DNA of 64,000 bases from Alloalcanivorax marinus (GTDB taxonomy: Bacteria > Pseudomonadota > Gammaproteobacteria > Pseudomonadales > Alcanivoracaceae). A program made the translations under genes and the position numbers. The notes beneath the pieces are model-generated. The model made no database searches. It worked only from the letters and a program-made list of their open reading frames with translations, and was not told the DNA's origin. Shown in pieces: positions 17,767 through 25,489 of this stretch (positions are counted from its first letter, which is position 1; each line of letters begins with the position of its first letter). The stretch lies in the NCBI RefSeq assembly GCF_016906305.1, contig NZ_JADDOL010000006.1, forward strand, positions 124,001 through 188,000, read 5' to 3'.

Positions 17767-17794
17767 CTTGAACACAACCGCCGCGCCCCCATTG
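17767..17794 (+). promoter_or_regulatory. Sigma-32 (heat shock) type promoter of htpX
   Basis: CTTGAA at 17767-17772 and CCCCAT at 17787-17792, 14 bases apart, match the -35 (CTTGAAA) and -10 (CCCCATnT) consensus of RpoH-dependent promoters. The site lies about 50 bases before the htpX start. HtpX belongs to the heat-shock regulon in Escherichia coli. Confidence 0.6.
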
Positions 17795-17845
17795 AGGCTT
17801 TGCTTTCAAGACGTCCGTTTTTTATTTTTCGGGAGTACCTTCGGA

Positions 17846-18742
17846 ATGATGCGCATCGCGCTGTTTCTGCTTACCAACCTGGCGGTGATCGTGGTCGCCA
17901 GCATTACCCTCAGCCTGCTGGGCGTGAATTCCTATCTGGCGCAGAGCGGCACCGGTCTGGATTTGGGCAATCTGCTGGTCTTCAGCGCCGTGTTCGGTTT
18001 CGCCGGCTCCTTCGTGTCGCTGCTGATCTCCAAACCCATGGCCAAATGGTCGGCGCGCGTTCAGACCATCAAGCAACCGTCCAACAGCGGCGAAAAATGG
18101 CTGCTCGACACGGTGCGCGAACTGTCCGACAAGGCCGGCATCAAGATGCCGGAAGTGGGCGTGTTCCCGGCGCAGCAGTCCAACGCCTTCGCCACCGGCT
18201 GGAACAAGAACGACGCCCTGGTGGCGGTGTCCCAGGGCATGCTGCAGCGCTTCCGCCCGGAAGAAGTGCGCGCCGTGCTGGCCCACGAAATCGGCCACGT
18301 GGCCAACGGTGACATGGTCACCCTGAGCCTGATCCAGGGCGTGGTGAACACTTTCGTGATCTTCGCCGCCCGGGTGGTGGGCTCGGTGGTGGACAGCTTC
18401 CTGCGCCGCGACGGCAACGGCGGGCTGGGCTTCGGCTATTACATCGTGGTGTTCGTCGCCGAGATCATCTTCGGCATCGCCGCCAGCACCATCGTGATGT
18501 GGTTCTCCCGGCGCCGGGAATACCGGGCCGACGTGGCCGGCGCCCAGCTGGCCGACCGCCGCGACATGGTCAGCGCCCTGCAACGCCTGAAGGCGGAGTA
18601 CGAAGTGCCCAACCAGATGCCCGATTCCCTGGTGGCCTTCGGCATCAACGGCGGCGTGCGCCACGGCCTGGCCGCCCTGTTCCGCTCCCACCCGCCGCTG
18701 GATGATCGTATCCAGGCGCTCAACGAAAAGCGGTACGGGTAA
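17846..18742 (+). CDS. htpX: Membrane zinc metalloprotease HtpX
   Basis: A 298-residue M48-family inner-membrane protease that degrades damaged membrane proteins together with FtsH. Two N-terminal membrane helices (about 4-25 and 38-62) precede the catalytic HEIGH motif at residues 147-151. Two further membrane segments (about 160-180 and 190-215) lie before the third zinc ligand in [13 protein letters not shown]. The C-terminus [13 protein letters not shown] is characteristic. Two adjacent Met codons (17846 and 17849) follow GGGAG and either may serve. A sigma-32 type promoter precedes it. Confidence 0.95.
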   Translation: MMRIALFLLTNLAVIVVASITLSLLGVNSYLAQSGTGLDLGNLLVFSAVFGFAGSFVSLLISKPMAKWSARVQTIKQPSNSGEKWLLDTVRELSDKAGIKMPEVGVFPAQQSNAFATGWNKNDALVAVSQGMLQRFRPEEVRAVLAHEIGHVANGDMVTLSLIQGVVNTFVIFAARVVGSVVDSFLRRDGNGGLGFGYYIVVFVAEIIFGIAASTIVMWFSRRREYRADVAGAQLADRRDMVSALQRLKAEYEVPNQMPDSLVAFGINGGVRHGLAALFRSHPPLDDRIQALNEKRYG

Positions 18743-18762
18743 AAGCGCCGCTGCGCGGCGCA

Positions 18763-18921
18763 GTTGAAAGTTAAAAGTTGAAAGTTGAAACGCGACGGGG
18801 GCCTTGCCACACGGTAGGGCCCCCGTCGCGCTTACCCGCCATCCTTTCCCGGGCGCAGGCCGCGCGTGAACCGACCCGGCACGACCTTTCAACTTTCAAC
18901 TTTTAACTTTTAACTTTTAAC
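18763..18921. repeat. Heptad-bracketed inverted element A
   Basis: Between the convergent htpX and spermidine-synthase-like genes. Four exact seven-base units (GTTGAAA / GTTAAAA) run at 18763-18790; five units in the opposite orientation (TTTCAAC / TTTTAAC) run at 18887-18921. The interior carries a perfect 13-base-pair hairpin, CGCGACGGGGGCC (18791-18803) and its complement (18818-18830), with a 14-base loop. There is no T tract typical of a terminator. Two other elements with the same design are at 36074-36236 and 51074-51245. Confidence 0.85.
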
Positions 18922-18928
18922 TTCTCTC

Positions 18929-19675
18929 TCAATCCAACTGCCGGATATGGTAGTCCAGCTTCCCCTTCCGTAAGGCCTTGCCCAGGTCCGGGTGCTTTTC
19001 CAGGCGCCGGCGCAGGTGGATGCTGCGCGCCGGTTGGCGGGTGAAGGCGATCACCGCGTTGTGGCAGTCCTGGCAGGACAGCCGGAAGCGGCTGCTCCAG
19101 CCGGCCATGCGGGCGGCGTCCGCGGCGTGGCTTTGGCGGTACTCCGGGTAATCGCCGAAATTCATCACCAGGGTGCCGTGGTCGCTGACGTGGCGCTGCA
19201 GCAGGGTGACCCATTCCCGGTCCGCCTCCACCGCCCGGCTCACCTGGTCGTTGTGCGGCGCGAACAGGTCCTCGATGATCAGGTCGAAGGGCTCGCCGTC
19301 GTAGGCCTTCAGCCAGGCCACCGCGTCGCCGAGCACGGTCTGCTCGCCGGGCCGGACCACCGAGAACACCTCCCGGGCCACGGCCAGGTGATGGGGGTCC
19401 AGCTCCACCGCCACCAGCCGTTCCGGCGCCAGCAGCGCGCGCAGGGGCGGAATCAGCGAGCCGCCGCCCAACCCCAGAATCAGCACCCGTTTGAGCTGCT
19501 CCGGCTCACTGAGCAGGACCGGCAGCCACAGCAGGTCCCAGACGCTGCCGGTGACCAGTCGTTTCGGGTGGAATTCGGAATGCTGCACGCCGTTGGCGAA
19601 GAGCCGCAGCCGGGCGCCGTGGCGGCGTACCTCGTAGCGTACGCCCGCCTCTTCCCGTTCCCAGATCACCGCCAT
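18929..19675 (-). CDS. Spermidine-synthase-like protein
   Basis: A 248-residue Rossmann-fold protein of the polyamine aminopropyltransferase/SAM-dependent methyltransferase family. The nucleotide-binding loop reads VLILGLGGGSLIPPL, the acidic residue after strand 2 is in LVAVELDPHHLAVA, and DLIIEDLFAPHND occupies the active-site loop position. It is shorter than true SpeE, so polyamine synthesis is not assured. The ATG at 19675 overlaps the stop of the DUF748 gene by one base, indicating a two-gene operon. Confidence 0.75.
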   Translation of the reverse strand: MAVIWEREEAGVRYEVRRHGARLRLFANGVQHSEFHPKRLVTGSVWDLLWLPVLLSEPEQLKRVLILGLGGGSLIPPLRALLAPERLVAVELDPHHLAVAREVFSVVRPGEQTVLGDAVAWLKAYDGEPFDLIIEDLFAPHNDQVSRAVEADREWVTLLQRHVSDHGTLVMNFGDYPEYRQSHAADAARMAGWSSRFRLSCQDCHNAVIAFTRQPARSIHLRRRLEKHPDLGKALRKGKLDYHIRQLD

Positions 19676-22569
19676 CAGAGGCCCTCGGCGCCGAGGCCGA
19701 CGCCGTGGTACTCGGCGTCCACCTCCGGACTCTCCAGCCGGACCCGCCGGGCGGCCAGGCCGAATTCACCGGTGAGCAAATCCCGGGCCTGTTCCGCCCG
19801 CCGTTCCGCCAGCCGGCGCAGGGCGTCGTCGTCCACCTGCTCCGCCGCCTGCTCCAGCAGTTGCCGCCAGGCCTGGCGGGCCCGTTCGCGGGGGTCCGCG
19901 TCCAGGCTCTCCGGGTCCCGGTCGAGCCGGTCCCGATAGGCATCGAGAATGCGCTCGCGGCCCGCTTCGCTGGTCAGGGCCATGTCCAGGCCGCGCCAGT
20001 CGCCGCCCAGGTCGTCCACCAGTTCCGCCTCGCCGAGCGCCCGACGGTCGTCGGCGTTGCTCTGGCCGGTGAGCAGCAGGGTAATCGCGCCGCGTTGCTC
20101 GAGGATGGTGGCCAGCTTCTCCAGCGCCTCGCGGGTGTCTTCCCGGGGCCGCGCCTCGCCGGCCCCGTAGGGCACGTACTCCAGGTCGTCGTCGCCGCCG
20201 CCGAGCAGGCCGGCGAGCATGGAGAACGGCGCGGTGGCCGCCTTCACCAGCACATTGCGGATCACCCGCAGCACCACCCCGCTGACGCTGAAGTCCGGGT
20301 CCGACAGGTCACCGGACAGACTCACCGGCAGGCGGATCATGCCGGAGCCATCGCGCAGCACCGACAGGCCCAGCTTCACCGGCACGTCCATGGCCTGATC
20401 GCTGGGCATGCGCTCACCCAGATAGAAATCGTCGGCGGCCAGATCGATGGTGCTGTCCAGGCGGTTGTCCTTCACATTCACCCGGGATTGCAGACTCAGT
20501 TGCCCTTTCTCCACGCCAAAGCCCAGGTAGCGGCTGGTGAAGGGGGTCAGGGTGTCCATGCCGTAGCCCTTGAGCGTGCCGTCCAGATCCAGGGTCAGCG
20601 GATCGGCGTCCACGGTGCCCTTGAGGGTCAGGGTGGCGGTGCCGTTGACCTCGCCCCGGGTGTCCACCCGCGCTTCGCCGCCGGCGCTATCGAAGCCGTC
20701 CATCCGCCCCTGCCAGTCCTGCACCGTGACCTGGTATTCCGGCGACAGGGTCAGGTCCCGGTGGGCGATCCGCGATGCGTTCACCGACACCCGGCCCAGG
20801 CGCACCCGCCAGTCGCCGCCGTCCGATCCGTCCGCGTCGTCCTCGCCGGACAGCCGGGCCGCCAGGCCCCGGCCCTGGTCGTCGATCACGTGCAGAACGT
20901 CCAGGCCCCGGGCGGCCAGGCCGTCCACGGTCACGGTTTCGGCCCCGGTGTCCACCTTGAGGCCGTCGGCGCTGAGATTGGCCACCGACAGAAAACGCCG
21001 GCCGTTCTCCGCCAGCGCGCCCTCTTCCACACTGGCCCGGCCGCTCACCGTCACCCGCGGCGTGTCGCCGGCCACGGTCAGCGTCAGATCACCGCCGGCG
21101 CGGCCCTGCTGAACGGTGATCGGCAGCGCCGCTTCCACCCAGGGGGACAGGGTGGCCAGGGGCAAGCCCTGCAGTTTCAGGTCCGCTTTCAGGTCCAGGG
21201 GGGCCAGGCGCGCCTGGCCGGAATGGCCGAGCCGGCCCTCCTCCAGCACCCGGGTGTCGCCTTCCCATTGCCAGCGCAGCCCGTCCTGGTCGATCCGGAA
21301 GTCGGTGACCGTCAGGGCCCCGTCGGTGAGGGTCAGTTCGCGGGCCTCGGGCAAGGTGGTATCGCGGAACACGGCGGCGGCCCCGGTGACCGCGAAGCGG
21401 TCCAGCCGGACGCGCCAGTCCGCCTCGCCCTGGCGCAGTTTCTCCTCGGCTTGGCGGGCTTCCTCGCGGACCTTCTCGCGGGTCTGCTCGGCCCGTTGCG
21501 GGTCCACCGGCAAAAACAGGGTGGCCAGATCCAGGCCCTGGTCGGTGAGTACCGCCCGGGCGGCCGGATCGCTGACCGTCACCTCCGGCACGGTGACCGT
21601 GCGCCCGGCGGTGTCCAGCCCGGCGCCGCTGACGGTGAGCTCCGGCACCGTCACCGCGTCCTCGTCACCGTCCCGGGGGCGGAGGCGCAGGCCGCTCAGG
21701 GTCAGTGCGCCGTTGTTCACCGTCAGCCCCTGGCCGGGGGCGGCGCTGAAGCGGTAATCAGCGCCCAGCGCCAGCATCCCGGCGGGCACGGTGAAGCGGA
21801 AGTGGGGCTCCAGCAGGCGCGCGAACGACACCAGGTCCACCTGGTCCATGCGCAGACGCCCGTCCACGGACAACGGCTCGAACGCGAAGCGTCCGTCCCA
21901 GTCCAGGCTGCCACCGTCCGGGCCCTCGACGTGCAGCTGGTAGCGGTTGTCGTCCTCGTCCACGCCCCGGGTGGTCAGGTCCTCGACCACGAAGGCCACC
22001 GGCAGGGTCAGCGTCAGCGGCTCCTCGGCGGCGGCGTCGATCAGGTCCACGCTGCCGTCCTCGACACTGAAATGGCTGACCGTAAAGGCCGGCGGGCCGG
22101 CCTGCTCCTGCTCGCCATCGGCCTCGGGCCCGGTGGGCTCGTCGGCGGCCCGCTGGCGCAGCCGGGCCAGGATGTCGTCCACGTTGAGGGCGCCGTCCGC
22201 CTCGCGGCGCAGCCGGGCGCGCAGCCCGTTCAGGTCCACGTCCCCCACCCAGGGCCGCCAGTGGAACAGGGACGCCCACAGCTCCGCGTTCACATAGAGC
22301 CGGTCGAAGCGCACCAGGGTCTCGGTTCGCGGGTCGGCGACGGCGAAGCCCTCGGCGGTCACCGACAGGGTAAACGGATTGAGCGCCACCCGTTCCAGGG
22401 TCACGTCGCGGCCGAGCAGCTCGCTCAGCCGCTGGCGGGCCTGATCCCGGGCCCAGCCGGGCAGCAGCAGCCCCACCACCAGCACATAAAGCACATAGAG
22501 CACGGCCAGGATCGCCAGGATGCGGCCGCCCCACCCCCGTGAACGCCACCACTGCGCCGGTGTCTGCAT
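19675..22569 (-). CDS. DUF748 (AsmA-like) envelope protein
   Basis: A 964-residue protein with one N-terminal membrane helix (about 12-33) and a long beta-rich exported region carrying DUF748 repeats. Such proteins are related to AsmA-type factors thought to help lipid movement or outer-membrane assembly. A long charged helix lies near residue 365 and the C-terminus is rich in Arg and Glu, ending in a peptidoglycan-associated-like SPEVDAEYHGVGL segment. The ATG at 22569 is preferred over one 12 codons upstream because AAGGAAG stands just before it. It is coupled to the spermidine-synthase-like gene. Confidence 0.8.
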   Translation of the reverse strand: MQTPAQWWRSRGWGGRILAILAVLYVLYVLVVGLLLPGWARDQARQRLSELLGRDVTLERVALNPFTLSVTAEGFAVADPRTETLVRFDRLYVNAELWASLFHWRPWVGDVDLNGLRARLRREADGALNVDDILARLRQRAADEPTGPEADGEQEQAGPPAFTVSHFSVEDGSVDLIDAAAEEPLTLTLPVAFVVEDLTTRGVDEDDNRYQLHVEGPDGGSLDWDGRFAFEPLSVDGRLRMDQVDLVSFARLLEPHFRFTVPAGMLALGADYRFSAAPGQGLTVNNGALTLSGLRLRPRDGDEDAVTVPELTVSGAGLDTAGRTVTVPEVTVSDPAARAVLTDQGLDLATLFLPVDPQRAEQTREKVREEARQAEEKLRQGEADWRVRLDRFAVTGAAAVFRDTTLPEARELTLTDGALTVTDFRIDQDGLRWQWEGDTRVLEEGRLGHSGQARLAPLDLKADLKLQGLPLATLSPWVEAALPITVQQGRAGGDLTLTVAGDTPRVTVSGRASVEEGALAENGRRFLSVANLSADGLKVDTGAETVTVDGLAARGLDVLHVIDDQGRGLAARLSGEDDADGSDGGDWRVRLGRVSVNASRIAHRDLTLSPEYQVTVQDWQGRMDGFDSAGGEARVDTRGEVNGTATLTLKGTVDADPLTLDLDGTLKGYGMDTLTPFTSRYLGFGVEKGQLSLQSRVNVKDNRLDSTIDLAADDFYLGERMPSDQAMDVPVKLGLSVLRDGSGMIRLPVSLSGDLSDPDFSVSGVVLRVIRNVLVKAATAPFSMLAGLLGGGDDDLEYVPYGAGEARPREDTREALEKLATILEQRGAITLLLTGQSNADDRRALGEAELVDDLGGDWRGLDMALTSEAGRERILDAYRDRLDRDPESLDADPRERARQAWRQLLEQAAEQVDDDALRRLAERRAEQARDLLTGEFGLAARRVRLESPEVDAEYHGVGLGAEGL

Positions 22570-22725
22570 CGTGTTGCTTCCTTGTCGTCGCGTGTTTTTA
22601 TGCAAGATGGCGCGAGTCTAACACCGAACGGCCAGGTCCGCCGCGCCGGCCCGGGCGCGCCCCGGCGGCCATTGTCCGGCGCCCGCCGGTCCCGACAATG
22701 GACGCTTCGAAATCGGGAGATCTCC

Positions 22726-23235
22726 ATGAGCGACAACTATCTGCTGAAGCTGTATCAACGCAGCGCCCGTCTGCCCAAGGGCAAGCTGCTGTTCTCCAAA
22801 CTGTTCGCGCGCCAGGCGCCCTACTTCGGCACCGTGCGGCCGGTGGTGGAAGAGCTGCGCCCCGACTACTGCAAGGTCACCTTCAAGAAGCGCCGGGCGG
22901 TGCAGAACCACATCGGCACGGTGCATGTGATCGCCATCTGCAACGCCCTGGAAGCGGCCATGGGCGCCATGGCCGAAGCCTCCATCCCCAAGCACCTGCG
23001 CTGGATTCCCAAGGGCATGGACGTGCGCTACACCGCCAAGGCGGACAGCGACATCACGGCGGTGGCGGAAGTGGCGCCGGGAGCCTGGGAGAACGGCCCG
23101 GATCTGCCGGTGACGGTGTGCGCGCGCCGGGAGGACGGCACCGTGGTGGTGGAAGGCACCATCCATCTGTGGGTCACGGAAAAACCAGGGGTCACGAAAA
23201 AACCGGGGATCACGGAAAAACCGACCCGTCCATAA
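22726..23235 (+). CDS. DUF4442 hotdog-fold protein
   Basis: A 169-residue hotdog-fold protein of the DUF4442/YiiD C-terminal type, related to acyl-CoA thioesterases. Matching segments are GKLLFSKLFARQAPYFGTV, NHIGTVHVIAICNALEAAMG and the HLRWIPKGMDVRY stretch. GGGAG precedes the ATG at 22726. The last ~20 residues (from WVTEKPG) come from an 18-base tandem repeat and overlap the end of the opposing hydrolase gene, so the tail is probably a recent extension with no role in the fold. Confidence 0.8.
   Translation: MSDNYLLKLYQRSARLPKGKLLFSKLFARQAPYFGTVRPVVEELRPDYCKVTFKKRRAVQNHIGTVHVIAICNALEAAMGAMAEASIPKHLRWIPKGMDVRYTAKADSDITAVAEVAPGAWENGPDLPVTVCARREDGTVVVEGTIHLWVTEKPGVTKKPGITEKPTRP
23173..23226. 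repeat. Three tandem 18-base units across two gene ends
   Basis: Units at 23173-23190, 23191-23208 and 23209-23226 follow the pattern rTCACGrAAAAACC plus four bases. They encode the (V/I)TEKPG-like tail of the DUF4442 protein and, on the other strand, the last codons of the hydrolase, whose stop (23210-23212) is inside the third unit. Confidence 0.9.
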
Positions 23236-23860
23236 AGGCGGCGGCGCGGTCGGCGGCGGCGGTCAGGTTAGCCTCGTGGTCACTGCCACTACGCTGGCGC
23301 GGCTTCAGGTCGTGGTCGCCGTCGAAGGCCCAGTGCAGGGTCACCGGGTCGCTGAGCCGGTAGCCTTCCACTTCCTCACGGCGGCCGAACGGGTCCCGTT
23401 CGCCCTGGCAGATCAGCAGCGGCCCGGTCAGGTCCGGAAAATGGTCCAGCCGGGTGCGCTCCGGCTTGCCCGGCGGATGGAACGGATAGCCGAACACCAC
23501 CGCCCCGGCCACCGCCGGGTCCGGCGCCGCCAGCAGCAGCGTGGCCATGCGCCCGCCCATGGATTTGCCGCCCACCCAGAGCGGGCCGGCGGCCTGTTCC
23601 GCCACCGCCGCCCGCGCCGCCCGGAAACGGTCCAGCAGCTTCGGCGCCCGGTCCGGCGGCGCCTTGACGCCCTCCTCGCGACGCCGCGCCATGTAGGCGA
23701 ACTCGAACCGCGCCACCGTAACGCCGCGCGCCGCCAGCAGCGCCGCCATGCGCGCCATGAACGGGCTGTCCATGGGCACGCCGGCGCCGTGGGCCAGCAA
23801 CAGGGTGGCCCGGGCCGGGCCGGCGGGGCGATCCCACAGCAGGTTCAACGCATCGGTCAT
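23210..23860 (-). CDS. Alpha/beta-fold hydrolase (KANL3/Tex30-like)
   Basis: A 216-residue alpha/beta hydrolase of the bacterial KANL3/Tex30-like family. The N-terminal TLLLAHGAGVPMDSPF holds the oxyanion region; the nucleophile elbow is WVGGKSMGGRMATLL (Ser about 98). The acid is probably in LICQGERDPFGRR and the His in AFDGDHDLKPR. Length and motif order are complete. The substrate is unknown. It converges on the DUF4442 gene, sharing 26 bases at the 3' ends, and is followed upstream by the radical SAM gene on the same strand. Confidence 0.85.
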   Translation of the reverse strand: MTDALNLLWDRPAGPARATLLLAHGAGVPMDSPFMARMAALLAARGVTVARFEFAYMARRREEGVKAPPDRAPKLLDRFRAARAAVAEQAAGPLWVGGKSMGGRMATLLLAAPDPAVAGAVVFGYPFHPPGKPERTRLDHFPDLTGPLLICQGERDPFGRREEVEGYRLSDPVTLHWAFDGDHDLKPRQRSGSDHEANLTAAADRAAAFMDGSVFP

Positions 23861-23892
23861 CGGGGCTCCCGGGCAACGGTATTAAAGGGGCG

Positions 23893-24939
23893 CTAACCCT
23901 CCCACAAATGCATCTGACCGGCCAGCCCCGGCGGGCGGAAGGCGCCGGTGTCCAGGGTAAAGCTCTCCCGGGGCGCCAGACCGGCCCGCTGGCAGGCGGT
24001 CTGAAAGCGCCGCGACAGCAGCTGCGCCCAGGGGCCCTGGCCCCGGTGACGGTGGTGCCAGCGGCTGTCGTAGGTGGCGCCGCCGTGCAGCTCGCGCACC
24101 GTGGCCATCACCTTGCCGGCCCGGTCCGGGTAGTGGGTGGCCAGCCATTCCTCCCACAGCGGCCCCAGCTCGTGGGGCAGGCGCAGGATCACATAGCCGG
24201 CGCTGCGGGCCCCGGCGGCGGCCACCTGCTCGACGATGTCCTCCAGCTCGTGGTCGTTGATGAACGGAATCAGCGGCGCCACAAGCACCGTCACCGGTAC
24301 CCCGGCCCGGGCCAGCTCGCGCACCGCGCGCAACCGCTCCCGGCCGCCGCTGGCGCGGGGCTCCAGCTGCCCCTTGAGGCGGTTGTCCAGGGTGGTCACC
24401 GACACCGCCACCGAGGCCCGGCCCTCCCGCGCCATGGGCCCGATCAGATCCAGATCGCGCAGCACCAGGGCGCTCTTGGTGATCAGGCTGAACGGATGCC
24501 GGCATTCGCTGAGCACCTGCAGCACCTCGCGGGTGATGAGCCGTTCCCGCTCCACCGGCTGGTAGGGGTCGGTGGCGGTGCCGATGACGATCGGCCGGCA
24601 CTGGTAGCCGGGCTTGCGCAGGGTGTCGCGCAGCACCTCGGCGGCGTTGTCCTTGCAGAAGATTTCGCTTTCGAAATCCTGCCCCGGGGACAGGTCCACG
24701 TAGGCGTGGTTGGGGCGGGCGAAGCAGTAGATGCAGCCGTGCTCGCAACCCCGGTAGGGGTTGAGGCTGGTATCGAAGTGCAGGTCCGGGCTCTGATTGC
24801 GGGTCAGGATGGACCGGGCGATTTCCCGGTGATAGCGGCTGGGCCGGGCCGCCGCCGGTTCGTCATGCTCGCTGTGGATCACCGCGAACCGGCCAGGACG
24901 CTGGTTCAGGGTGCCCCGGTTGGACGCGCGGGTGGCCAT
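23893..24939 (-). CDS. PA0069-family radical SAM protein
   Basis: A 348-residue radical SAM protein related to the SplB/PA0069 group. The [4Fe-4S] motif is Cys-EHG-Cys-IY-Cys in NPYRGCEHGCIYCFARP (about residues 64-78), followed by SEIFCKDNAAEVL, GTATDPYQPVERE and FSLITKSALVLRDLDL. The family is widespread in gammaproteobacteria and its reaction is not established, despite frequent annotation as a photolyase-like protein. The ATG at 24939 is the usual start for these proteins. Confidence 0.88.
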   Translation of the reverse strand: MATRASNRGTLNQRPGRFAVIHSEHDEPAAARPSRYHREIARSILTRNQSPDLHFDTSLNPYRGCEHGCIYCFARPNHAYVDLSPGQDFESEIFCKDNAAEVLRDTLRKPGYQCRPIVIGTATDPYQPVERERLITREVLQVLSECRHPFSLITKSALVLRDLDLIGPMAREGRASVAVSVTTLDNRLKGQLEPRASGGRERLRAVRELARAGVPVTVLVAPLIPFINDHELEDIVEQVAAAGARSAGYVILRLPHELGPLWEEWLATHYPDRAGKVMATVRELHGGATYDSRWHHRHRGQGPWAQLLSRRFQTACQRAGLAPRESFTLDTGAFRPPGLAGQMHLWEG

Positions 24940-25002
24940 GGGGACGCTCTCCGATACTGTTCTTATGGACAGTATAGTGAGCGCGGGCGGGACTGCAACG
25001 TC

Positions 25003-25314
25003 TCAGTGCGGACGTACCGGTTGCACCAGCACCCAGGGCTTGACCACCAGGGTCCACATGTCCTGGCCGGCGTCGAACCAGCCACGGGCCTGGTCGTCGC
25101 TGACCGCGTCCACCCGGCCCTGGGCGCGCCATTGGCGGATCTGCTCCACCCGGTCCTCGGCGAACGCCACCGCCACCTCGATCAGGTCCAGGTCGCCGGC
25201 CACCGCCACGGTCTGGCCGCGGGCGAAGAAGGGCTGCAGCTCGCGCCAGTCGGCGCGGGCGGTTTCCTGGTTGAGTTTGGCTTTGAGTATCGCGGTGTCG
25301 TCGGGTTCGGCCAT
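25003..25314 (-). CDS. DUF2288 family protein
   Basis: A 103-residue cytosolic protein matching DUF2288: LKAKLNQETARADWRELQPF, VAVAGDLDLIEVAVAFAED and the C-terminal WTLVVKPWVLVQPV. The function is unknown. The ATG at 25314 is chosen because GGAGGA stands seven bases upstream; a longer in-frame start would include that site. It is followed 64 bases later by the radical SAM gene on the same strand. Confidence 0.88.
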   Translation of the reverse strand: MAEPDDTAILKAKLNQETARADWRELQPFFARGQTVAVAGDLDLIEVAVAFAEDRVEQIRQWRAQGRVDAVSDDQARGWFDAGQDMWTLVVKPWVLVQPVRPH

Positions 25315-25344
25315 GGGTCCTCCGGATTCAGGGGACGCCATTAT

Positions 25345-25376
25345 GGCGAAAAGAAAGCCCGCCGGGGAGGGCGGGC
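25345..25376 (-). terminator. Intrinsic terminator downstream of the phoD-like gene
   Basis: On the minus strand a GCCCGCC / GGCGGGC stem (25376-25370 and 25363-25357) with a six-base loop is followed by TTTCTTTT (25356-25349). It lies in the 175-base gap between the phoD-like gene end and the DUF2288 start. Confidence 0.7.
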
Positions 25377-25489
25377 GGCTGTACCGGGCCGAAAGGGACG
25401 TCCGTGTCCTTTAGCGTCCGTGCAAGGACCACTCTAGGGCAGCGCCGGGGCCCTGGGGATCGGAGATTTGCCATGATGTTTGTAGGACA

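Noticed and set aside
18763-18921. Short spaced repeats considered as a CRISPR array
   Set aside because: Units are seven bases, contiguous and inverted on the two sides, without spacers.
18903-19214. A minus-strand frame at the end of the spermidine-synthase-like gene
   Set aside because: It is out of frame with a gene showing clear motifs and runs into the heptad repeat.
19705-22542. A 945-codon plus-strand frame opposite the DUF748 gene
   Set aside because: Repetitive Gln/Val/His/Gly composition, no start signal, no motif.
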